The position numbers and the translations under genes were made by a program. 64,000 nucleotides of DNA from Pisaster brevispinus. Its lineage: Eukaryota > Echinodermata > Asteroidea > Forcipulatida > Asteriidae. This document shows, one piece after another, positions 1 through 12,100 of the stretch. The stretch covers positions 22,080,527-22,144,526 of the forward strand of contig JAMKCF010000004.1 of NCBI GenBank assembly GCA_023634235.1. Reading direction: 5' to 3'. The notes beneath the pieces were generated by a model that searched no databases, was not told where the DNA came from, and saw only the letters and a list, made by a program, of their open reading frames with translations. Each line of letters begins with the position of its first letter. Within the stretch, counting starts at the first letter, position 1.

Positions 1-187
1 TGCCTGCCGTGCCCTGTGGAACTGCGCCCATACGTCCCTCCTTCATACCTTTGCCAGCGGTCATACCAATGGTCTGCTCTCTGTGGAGGCATTGAGGAGT
101 GTGGTGTGGAAACCGTTCCACGTTGCTGTGGACAGCTTACTTGACATGATGGTGTGCCTGCAGAATGAAGCCGAGACTGTACAGAAG
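1..187 (+). CDS. CFAP54: CFAP54 window exon 1 (5' part outside window)
   Basis: Open from base 2 (codons start at 2), encoding helical sequence with VVWKPFHVAVDSLLDMM. Donor gtacgc follows base 187, phase 0. A DNA transposon remnant starts only 11 bases past this donor. Confidence 0.75.
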
Positions 188-3100
188 GTACGCATCAACC
201 TCGTTCCCAGTCATCTCTCGCCGCGTCATTTTTCCCCCAGAATGCCTTGCTCGATCATAACCCCTGGAAGTGTGACTTTGAAATATCCAAATATATTGGA
301 TATATTAATTAGTCCTGTGGTTGATCCATTCTGTGTTAGAGACGTTCGCAGAGCGCGCTGTCAAAAGACGCATCGAGTCATAGAGCAACTGGTCCCCTCT
401 CATTCTTCTTTGATCTTGTTATACATGTATTTCTAGCTGTATGCAGTTTAGGGTGACCTTTTAACTCTTTCAGTGCCCGCGACATTTGAAAGTTTAACCC
501 TAAATTGCCAAACTTTGAGCGTTTTTAATTTTATTTTCAAAATTCTGTAAAAAAAAAGAGTTCGAAGAAGAAAATACAGGTCGTACATGAATAAAAATGC
601 TACCATTAGAAAGAGCGAGAGCCCCCCCCCTTGTGATAACATGTTTATTCTACCTCGTACATGTACGGGGTTTGGCAATTTTAAGTATGAACATTACCTC
701 GTACATGTACGAGGTTGGCAATTTCGAACTAACAAATATACCTCGTACATGTACGAGTTTGGCACTGAAAGAGTTAAAAACAGGATTCGTTTGAAGTGAA
801 TTGCCTCAAAATATGTGCATTTTGACACACCTGTACTAAATGCCCTACAAGCGCTCAAAAGTTGTTAACAGAAGGGTTACAGAAGAGGGTTATCAATACG
901 GCTGGCTGCCCATGGTAGCGAGGCTTTGTATGCAAACGTTTACTGAGTGTTGTTCCTTACATACTCTACAAATATTTGAATGCGTATGAGTACAATGTAG
1001 CAGACTACTCACTAGGTGAAATCTGGACTGTTCCATTTCACAAGGTGAAGCCAAGTGAAATGGAACAGTCCAGATTTCAACCAGTGATTATATTCTGCAA
1101 TATTGTATACATAAAATGCATCCTAAGTTTGTTTGATATACCTTGAACATAGATCCTTGTCATTTGATATTGTTTTCGTATAATTCCTAATTGATTTCGA
1201 CAATAGTTAATACGAAGTCTTAAACAAAACTTGACTTGACTTTTTTTTCCCTCAATGATAGAAGTCCAAGAAGCCCGTGTTGGTCAACAGCTGGGTGGGG
1301 ACAGTCTCCGATGAGAAGGGCGGGGCTAGCCTAAAGTTTGAGAATCCGCTGGATGACATCAGCACGATGGATTCACGCTGGATGAGGCGGATGGTTCTAC
1401 GCGTCTTAGAGATGTTGTATTACGAGCAGCAGTGGGAGTGTCTGGCGGATATCGCGATGAGATTCAACGTCCTCTCTCAGTAAGTCAAACCAAAAATACT
1501 GCAAAAGTCTCCCGTACCTTCTCAGTCGTGCTTTATTATTTGTTGTGTAATGTGCAACATTTTATATTTTTATTTCATAATTTTTAACTGGTTTGGGGTT
1601 AAATAAAGAAAAATTTACCAGTGCGGGACTTGAACCTGCGACCTCCGGATTAACGTACCAGCGCTCTACCAACTAAGCTATCTAGCCCTATGTTGCCAGT
1701 CTCTCTATTTTATCAATAACCTTGATTGGGGGTGCCAGTCAGAAGCCATGCAACCTGTAACTGCCATATAGCCAGGGATCACACCCAAGTTTACAGTCTG
1801 ACCTGGGAAGCGGCAGCAGAGTGCTTACCTTAAGGGGATGCAACTTTTTATTCAAATATCAAGTAATAAACCACAAGGGAAACTGACTTGGTGGCTTCTC
1901 ACTGGCAACCCCGAACAAAGATATTGATAAAATAGGGAGACCACTAACTCAGGCTAGATAGCTCAGTTGCTAGAGCGCCGGCTTGTTAATCCGGAGGTCG
2001 TTGGTTCAAGTCCTGCTCTAGTAAATTTTCCTGTATTCAACCCTAAGTCCCAAAGATTTTGTTTTAAAGGTTTTTTAGCCTTGTCTGAAATCCAATGTAA
2101 AAACCCATTTGCTTACGATTAATTCCATCTAGTAAGCGTAATTTGCATTTTTTCCATCTGCATTTAAAAAGAAATTATTGTAAAGTGCAGTTAAGTAGGT
2201 GTTCCCCAATATATTAATGTCCATTATTATTATTATTATTATTATTATTAATATTTGTATCTATGTTAATGCACTCCGATAATGCTTTCCGAGTGCTACA
2301 TGGAAATTCAGCTGAAATGAGTATCGGTGCTTTTACATTGATTGGTATCGGGTTACAACTTTTTAGGCCTCGAAATAACCCACAGCACCCACAGCAATGG
2401 ATGTGGTGCCCTGTGCTTTTGCTGCGGTTGCCCTTTGCAAAGTTGTGATACAAATTTACATTTTCCTAATATAGAAGTGCCCCTTACCAGAGGAAAATTG
2501 CCGTGATGCTTCAAGTGCAAAGTTCAAGGCCTGACTTTTCATTCCGTCCTTTATTTTTGATGCAATACTAACATTATTGAACTTCAACATTGTCATGAAT
2601 TCGTCTTGAATTTATTTTGAATTTCCACAGAGAGCGTTATTCTGAATATGTGACTCCCCTCTTGGTCCAAGCCCAGCGTAAGCTAATCTCGCGTCTTCAG
2701 GCCTACGGAGGACCGCTTCCCGTCCAGCCGCACTTCAAGCTCGCCTCGGAGAAGCTTGGCGGCGAACCTATCACAGCTAGGAACTACATGAACGTGCAAA
2801 TGATCGTGGAGATTGATCCAACCAACCTCAAGGCTATAGATGTTGGTGGGCGGATCGATCCTGAAGGACACGATGTATATGGAGGTGAGTTTGGATTGCT
2901 TCATCATGGGGGACGCTACTGAAGAAAGATTCTGCACTTCATGAATAATTCAAACCTGGTTTCATGAATATGTAAGAATTTAAACCTTTGTTCATGAATA
3001 TGTAAGAATTCAAACCTTGTTCATGAATATGTAAGATTCAAACCTTGTTCATGAATATGTAAGAATTCAAACCTTGTTTCATGAATATGTAAGAATTCAA

Positions 3101-6100
3101 ACCTTGTTTCATAAATATGTAAGAATGTCAACCTTGTTTCATGAATATGTAAGAATTCAAACCTTGTTTCATAAATATGTAAGAATGTCAACCTTGTTTC
3201 ATGAATATGTAAGAATTCCAACCTTGTTTCATGAATATGTAAGAATTCCAAACTTGTTTCATGAATATGTAAGAATTCAAATTTTGTTTCATGAATATGT
3301 AAGAATTCAAATCTTGTTTTATGAATATGTATGGCAAATATGCAACCTACAAACTTAAACCAGGACGTGAAACTTGCACGCTCCACACAATTATTTGATA
3401 ACACCCTCTTTTGATTTAATAAGGTCAGGTCATGTTTAATCACTTCTGAAAGTGTGGTTATGTCGCACGATTAAACATGGCCATGTGATCTCTCGACCAA
3501 TCGGAATGGATAAACTGTCCCATGATTTGTGAATTTCTGGTAGACACAGGCATTTGCCCGTGGTCTCCTCCTCAAATTGTACCCCGCTGGAATCACTGGT
3601 ACCGCTCCCACCACAGCCCGTCTTGCCAGCGCTGCTGCTTTTGAGTTCGGTGGTATCACAACCTGACCATTCTCGGATGTTGTCCACCCAGCACATCTTT
3701 GGTCGGCCCACGGAACGATGGCATCCCTCTGGCATCCCATCCACAGCGGCTGCCACCAAGCCACCTTGATGAACCACGTGGCCCAACCAAGCTGCATTTT
3801 TTTCCAATCACAGCACTGCTGAAGTAATAATAAGCAGGCATTTGTAGAGCGCCTTTTCCAAAGATTACAGAGTGCTAGGATGTGTCCAACACAGGTCGAA
3901 AAATCAAGATCAAAGATGGCCACAACATAAGAATCACTGTCGACAGAACAAGTGGGTCTTTATCAACTTCTTGAAAAACTCAACTGGGTTTGATCTTCTG
4001 CAGCAACCAGGAAGTGAATTCCACAGAGCCGGGTCCGCATTGGAGAAGACTTGGTCTCCTGCTTTAGCGTTCGTCAGATGCTCAAAGAGAAGGTTGCGTG
4101 AGGAAGAACGTAGTTTGCGAGTTGGTTGATGTTGCTGAAGCCTGTCACAGATGTTTACTGGGTGTTTTAGCTTGAGTACCATCGGTTGCCGATCATCTCC
4201 ATCAGCCTTTCATTTGTCACATGATCTTGCCACTTGATGTTGAGTAGGTGACGCCAGATGGTTCGGCCGAAGCCGTCTAGGGTTTTGATGTCAGCTGCAA
4301 ATTTTAACATGTCCTTGTGTACTTTGGACAGAATAAAATATAATTATTATGAAAGTACAACAAATTGTTGGTACTGCAACGTTTGTTGCAAATGTTGTGC
4401 TGGTTTAAAAGATCTTTATCAATGTTGGCAAATTGAAGAAAAGTGTTTGTATGTTACTTTACAGGTGCATCCGATGCAGGGAAACTCGTGTGCGTCCCAC
4501 TGGATATTGACGACAGCCTGTCCGGATTCAAGCAAGCTCTGAGTGCAAGCAACTACACAGCTAGAGCATTACAGCATAGCCGTAGACTGCTGGTCTTGTA
4601 CCTAGCCACACAACAGAATGGTAGGTCACTGAGAAATGAACCAGGCTAAGGTACTGTGTACTCATGGCGCTGTCAGTGTGCACAGTTTGGCTCGAATGAC
4701 TCGTGAGTTTTGCAAATCGTCGCTGGTCACAGAGAGTGACCAACTTGTGGGGGGGGGGGTGTAGTGGCCGAGCGGTTAAGTTTGAAATATAGTGCAATGT
4801 CACTTTCGACTTTCTCCAAACACATTTTTACCTTCACTTTTTTTTATGACAAAATAGGTCACTTCGTCGGACCATCGATGAAATATAACCTTTGCCCAAT
4901 ACCATAGCTGCTCAAGCACAAAAAAGCACAACAAAATTATGCTTACCAGAATAAGGTTACCAGCCAAACTACCATGTCACATGTACAATTTGTGACTGGT
5001 ATCCTGCTCATTTCTGCTTAGCAGATACTTGTTAAGCCCTTATCAGACCACCTTGACCTGAATGCCAGCTCGTTTAAATTGTCCTCCTGTCTTGTATTTG
5101 AAACACAGCACCAGCCGTACCAAGCCATCACAATCTCAACAGCAGAGTTGGTTTCTCTGAGACAGACGCCCAGCCCCAAATGACCGTCCCGCCTGACCTG
5201 TCCAGAGCCGAATTTAAGGTCATGTCAGAGGTGCAGACGTCGGCATTACCAAAGTCACAGCTTGGAGTGGTCATCACATCATATGATAAAACCATCGGTA
5301 AGTTTATTCTTTTAAAAAAACAAACTGGCATTTTGAAGAGGAAAAAGTATCACTTAGAAATTATCAAGTAATACACAGGGAGACTGCCAACATTCAAGCT
5401 CAGTTGGTAGAGCGCCGGCTTGTTAATCCGGAGGTCATTGGTTTAAATCCCGGGCTAGTCAAATTTGTTTTGTTCAACCCAAAATTACTTTTAAACATTA
5501 CCCAGTCAGTTGTCCTTGTGGTGTATTACTTGAAATTTGAAATAAAAAAGTCGCATCCCCTTAAGGTGATCCCCTTAAGGTAATCCCGTGGCTGCCGCTT
5601 CCCAGGTTGTATCGTAAACTTGGGTGTGATCCCTGGCTATACGGCAGTTACTGGTTGAATGGCTTCTGACTGGCACCCCCGAACAAAGATATTGACAAAA
5701 TAGGGAGACCCCCAAGATTAGAGCTAGATAGCTCAGTTGGTGGAGTGCCGCGGCGCGTTAATATGGAGGTCGCAGGTTCAAATCCTGCTGCGGTCAATTT
5801 GTCATTGTTCAACCCAAAATTACTTAGAAATTACATCACAGACAACACAGTAGTTAACAAAACTGTCCTGATCATCACTGTTATCTAGGTTTACAGACAT
5901 AGTGTATTTGGGGGTTTTTTTTCTCTCGCTTGTTCATGTTTGTGTTATAATGAATTGATTTGTTTTCCCTTTTCAGAGATGCTATTAGCAAGGAAGCAAC
6001 TTGGCCTTGCTGCTCAGGCCATGCATGAACTGGGAAACTTGCACTACCACGCTGCCAACATAAGGTCAGATTTGCTGTTTAAAACGTTGCAGGGTCGTTG

Positions 6101-9100
6101 TCGTGTGATAAAGGACATCGCCTTTGGGTCAGTCCTTTATCGTACAGCCAGGACCCTGCCCGGTGTAAACTGCCGTTTAAGACCGACTCACCACTCTTTT
6201 ATTCCTTTACTGGTGTACTGGTTTCCAGAGAAATGTATTTATATTTCAGTGTTGATATGTTATCGATATTGTTTGTATCTACAGAGCGGCATTCAAATGG
6301 TGGTCAGATTCTCTGGATCTCATCCTCAATACTAATGACAGTCTACATGGATGGCGTAAGCTACTCACAGGTCAAAGGTCACAGTATGACATCAGCAGTC
6401 AGCTGCTGGATCGGTGTGGCATGTGGGGCTGTCTTCTTGGGGCGGTGCTGGCATCCAAGATTGCTCAGTAAGTAGTTGTTTATCACTCTGCATTACACTT
6501 ATACTCTTTGCATTACATTCCAGTAATGCCAACATACTGATGCATCAGGGCTGTGTCACACGAGGCAATTTACAGGCAACCATTTCCAGGCAATGTCCGA
6601 TAGACTGTTCAAATTTCGCGCGTGTTCGATCATTTGGACCCGTTAAAGTGCGCGAGCAATGTACGTGGGACCAAGGTGGTCCCAAAAATGTTTGATGGAG
6701 TACGCACACGGTCTATAAGAAAATTCCTTCACATTTCAGTTTTCTCATTATTTTCTTGGGGATAGTGAGTCACAGCTGGAAGAAGAATGTCTCTTGTGCT
6801 TCTGAAGTGTTCCTTTTGCAAGCAGTGCAAGTGGTTGCTTTCAAGTTGCCTGAAAAAATTGCCCTGTGTGACATGACCGTAAGACTGAGGCTGGTGCCTG
6901 ACTTAGCTAGCCATGGCAGTCTAACTTAAGACATCTACTCAAGGATGAAGGAGGTCAGGTTCAGTTCCCCCTCCAAGTCACCTGTAGAATATTGCCTGCA
7001 GATCCCCCTGAAGTGTTACGAAAACAGTGCTGTTTGATTTCATTGGTGAGGGACAAAAGTGAATTTTGTTGTGTTAGTGCAAAAATGTAAAATAGCACTA
7101 ATGTTACGTGAGTTTGAAATTGTCAAAACATTGTATCTCGCTTTGAAATAGCCCAGATGTACACACAAAACAAGTACACGCCTAGATACAACGATTTAGC
7201 GTAGAGAATTTTGGATCTAGATACAACGCTTTTGCATGGAGAATTTTTGATCTAGATACAACGCTTTTGCACGGAGAATTTTCGATCTAGATACAACACT
7301 TTTGCATGGAGAATTTTCTATCTAGATACAACACTTTTGCACGAAGAATTTTAGATCTAGATACAACGCTTTTGCACGAAGAATTTTAGATCTAGATACA
7401 ACGCTTTTGCACGAAGAATTTTAGATCTAGATACAACGCTTTTGCACGGAGAATTTTAGATCTAGATACAACGCTTTTGCACGAAGAATTTTAGATCTAG
7501 ATACAACGCTTTTGCACGGAGAATTTTAGATCTAGATACAACGCTTTTGCACGGAGATTTTTCAATCTAGATACAACGCTTTTGCACGGAGAATTTTAGA
7601 TCTAGATACAACGCTTTTGCACGGAGAATTTTAGATCTAGATACAACACTTTTGTAATGAGATACAAGGTTTTCGCACTGACGATAGGATTTTAAATGCT
7701 GCTCTTGGAAAAATTTGACATCATTGTAAATGCTTTCAAGAATATCTTGCTTCAACTCTGCACAGGTATATTCTGACCTCTGACCTCGGTCTGCGTATGG
7801 AGAGCTGCTTCCTGTCGGCGTTCCTCTTCAAGGCATTATTCCGTGCCTCCCTGCCCCACCCTACCGCAGACAGGGACTATGCTCTGTATGAGATCGGAGA
7901 GGGTTGTGAGGTACAGTACCTCATCCCAGGGGTCGACCTGCTATCGGATAAGTACCGCTGCGATGGAAGGACTTTGTTGGCCTCGCTGAGATGGGTCGCG
8001 GAGGAGCTGTCTAGGGGCAGGCATAACCTCATGGTAAGCTCTACTTAAATGGCTTTTCAGGCATTACATGGTGAGGTATCAATGTATATTCAGTTTGCGG
8101 TAACACCATGTGTATGTCTACTTTGCTGTGTAGATTTGTTCTTTGGGAACTTGTCTCACTATTTATTCTACTGCCGTGGAGTAGATTTTGGAATTCGGGA
8201 GACTAACTTAGATCTGAAAAGAACAGTTGTCCTGCAGATTAACTACTACCTGGGTGGGGGGGGGGGGGGGTAGGAAATTGGTCAGGACTACTACTGTTGC
8301 TAAGCTCTACTTACTCTCAAATTAAATCTAGAAATTTTTTTTACACTACATTTACTTTTCCGTCTTTCAATTTGATTTTTCACATTTGTTTTATTGACTG
8401 ATTCTGTTGCACCATCTGAATGGTTTGGTTCAAGTTACACAATTACTGTTAGAAAACTCTTGAGGGTACACCATGTACAAACAAAGGGAATAAAAGAGCG
8501 GTGACGAGGTTTCAAACATCTGTTTAAAATCTGCAGGGTCGTGGCTCGGTCCGCTCTCGCACAGCCACGACCTTAAAAACATTCAAAAACCCTTAAAAGT
8601 TAGGAACAAATCTGACAGTTTAGCCTTAGCTCACCTCGACTCTGCACTGAATTTCTATGCATGTGTTGAGTAGTAAGTATAGCTCCTTGCGTAAGTTTCG
8701 ATTTTGTGCGTTTAAGTTTCAAACTATCGCATATAAGTTTCAAGCTTGCGCATGCCAAATATGAGCCGTACCAACTTAAACTGGGCTGTGAAATGTACAC
8801 CCTCCGCCCAATCATGTGATAACGCCCTCTTTTGACTCAATAAGGTCAGGTCATGTTTAAACACGGCTAATCGTGTTTATATCGCACATTAAAACATGGA
8901 CGCGTGATCTCCTTCGGCCAATCCAAATGGATAAACTGTCCCAGGTATTTATGAATCAGATTTAGAAAGAATTGGCGACTCCAAACAGAGCAAGTTTATT
9001 TGGTTTATAGTCTTGTTTCCCAGCCTTTTAATTGAGATAGATACTTAGTTTGACTCATCATACATCTCTGTTCCTAAAGACTGACTGAGTCATCTTTCAA

Positions 9101-12100
9101 CTTAAGAAAAGATTTTTAAAACTTTAAGATTTTACTATTTTGATGCCTATTGATAATTCAATCTCTGGTTGTTGTTTTTGTGCTGTCCTAGGTTCTACCT
9201 CTACTGACGTTGTACCAGTACATGACGACCTTTGTCTGCAGAGATTTACAGCGAGCTGTGGACGGACGTATTCTCAAGGTACAATATACCATTTAAGAAA
9301 GAGAGATCATTTCGATAATCTCCCATGGGAAAAATAGCATGTATGTATTGACCCCTTGCCCTCAAGTCACTAGGCTGCCCATGGTCTGCCAATTTGGGAG
9401 TCAAGTTTGTTTGTTTGTTTGTTTGTTTGTTTAGATGGTCTTCCCAACAAGAGAACTTGGCAAACCTCCCACAAGGGGATATTATCTAAGTGCTAAGCTG
9501 GCAACAGCAAATCTCTCTCATACAAACATTGGTTTAGCCTCTATGATCGATTATGAATTGCACAAATCAAGAAATTGAGCAAGACACTTGACTATATTTG
9601 CTTCTCTTCGCCCAGGGGTAAATGGGTACCTGTGAAGGCAGAGATGGTTCTTGTGATTAATTTTGTAGCTTGGTGCGCTACATACTTGGCAGCGCAGGCT
9701 GTATACTCCCCAGGGAGCTGAGATGGTTTAAGGAATGAAATAAATGGCCCAGTGACCAGGGGTAATAATGTTTGAAGCGCCATGAGCATCACTGAGTGAT
9801 GGATTTGAGTGCTATTATAAGAATCCACTATTATAATTATTATTAATGTTGTTTATACTGTTTCTTTTTACAAAAGGTGAGAATCTTGACTGAGTTGAGT
9901 TTGTACAATGAAGCTTTTACCGTCCTGTCTCGCCTGCTTCATGGAGAACGGCTACCACAGACTGCTGATAATAACTTCAGGCAGGTGGAGTCTAAGATGG
10001 TAAGCAACTCCTAATTAATTTTAAACAATCTGAATTGTCCAAACCGTTAAAAAGATATTTTAAAAGTAGAATATAATGATTCACATAAATATCCCTTGAA
10101 ATTATGGTTTTTTTGGGGGGTAATTACATAAGAGAAAACAGTCCGCTATGTTGTGAACCAAATTCTTGACTCCAAAAATCGGCGTACTGTATGTTCCGCT
10201 GGTGGATTTCAAGAAAGCCATTGATGTTTTTTAATTACTACTTACTAATTACAACACACTGTGGGTGTTTTTGTGCATGAACACAAGGATAGGAAGTAAT
10301 TCCAAACAGCTAATTTTTGAAAGAACTGAAGGCAGTGTGCCCCTTTAAGGTGTCCAGTTGGTAGTCAGTTTGGTACATGTGCACAACTGCATTTTACTAA
10401 CAATAGCAATTCTTTCTGCATGTGCCCCTTTAATGACATACCTTGGATAGAAGTTTATATTTTATCAAGAATGTAACATACGTCTTGGGAAGGAAAGCTC
10501 TCTTTGTAAAGTTCTGCTTCCATGTCTGATGAAATGTTCCTTTTCTTCTACAGTCTTCTCAGAAGTTTAATTCCAGCAAGCCCGTGATGGAACCGACCAA
10601 TCTCAAGGCGAGTAGTTCTAGGAAATATTTAAGGGCTGGGGGTGGGATTCAAGGAAACTTTATGGTCTCCCTAGTGCATGCATCAATGAATCACTTCGAA
10701 CTCAGTATGCTGTAGACCCCTTGCATCGGCCGCCATCGCTGAGGCCAAACAATGTAAACGTGCATGTGTGTACGTGCCGCGCACAACTCTCAGCCAATGA
10801 TGGGTCTTCCTTTGACTTCAATGAGGGCGCTGTTTGGGCTTGTGACGTCATTTGCGATGGGTCTATTGAGAGGGAGACTTCTTAGGTATTCGCCGCCATT
10901 GTCATTACCTCATCCCCAGGTGACTGAGCCGCAACCAGAATAACTGGTTCACGCTCGTCCGGTGTGGCGAACCATGGCTGTGATCTCAGTGTACGGCCTC
11001 TTGCTATACCTTCCAAGTTTCCATGAATCCCATGTTTTGTAATGGCGTGAACCAGTGTCGTGGAAGTGAGCGTGACCGCGTGGGGAACGAGTGTGACCTT
11101 GGAAGGAAATGACAACGGACTACCATGGACAATTGAACCCTTGCCCTGGCGTCACATGCTGCTACCGTTTGCCATTTTGGAAGTGAAAACGAATCTCAAG
11201 ACATGTGCACTTCTACTGCACGCTTGTCAACTAATAATGCTCACTACACAAACACATGGAGAATCTGATTTCCCGAAATGGCGCAAGTAAGACTTATTGT
11301 GTGAGAATGACAGATGAAGTTGTGTCTTGGTAGTCTTTGTACCAGCCGTAATTTTGATGATTTCTCTTTTACCTTATACAGATGTTAGAAACACTGATTG
11401 ATAAGAGGCTATCACCATCCCTAGCTACTCTGTATGGACCCCACCTGACCTGTCACCTGTCCCTTGCTCAGGCACACCTCATGGTAGCGATCTCATCTAC
11501 TATACAAGTTATGCCTGATCAAGACTTTGTCATGTAAGCACTGTAAGGCTGCCTCCAGAGTGTGTCTATCGAACGGTGGCGTGTTGTGGTCAAGCGCACC
11601 GGACCCAAGCTCTGGTGTTTCTGATCAGCAGAGTGTGGGCTCGAGTCCCGGTCTTGACACTGGTGTCCTTAGGCAAGACGCTTAACCATTATTGCTTCGT
11701 CCTTCGGATGGAATGTATAGCCATAGGTCCCGCGTGTTGTGTAATGCAGGTAAAAGAACCCAGTTACGCTTATCATTAAGAGAAGGGGTTTGCCCCGGTG
11801 TTTCTGTCATGGTTGGCAATTCAATGTGTGTACTTGCCGAGAAAACAGCAACAAAAACTGTCGCGGTATTCTTACCAAAACGTTGAATCCTTCCACGTTT
11901 AGTAAGGTGACAGCGGGTACCAATCACATCTCTGGCTGCAGTGTTTGCAAACGGACATTATCTCTCAGAAATCTGAGAAAAGATTCACGCATGAATCGAT
12001 TCTCAGATTCAAATATTTTGGGGTGAACAATTTGGGGTGAAAAACAGCTGCAGTGCTTCTCACCAAGTAAGTTTTTATGGTCATAAATTTTTGGAGTATT

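Noticed and set aside
1616..2024. tRNA-Asn gene
   Set aside because: Heads carry mismatched stems, recur many times with the same non-tRNA body, and are best read as SINEs.
2951..3443. Protein of ten-residue repeats on both strands
   Set aside because: A direct product of a 30-bp stop-free minisatellite in an intron.
7181..7652. CRISPR-like array
   Set aside because: Units are contiguous, with no unique spacers, in an animal intron.
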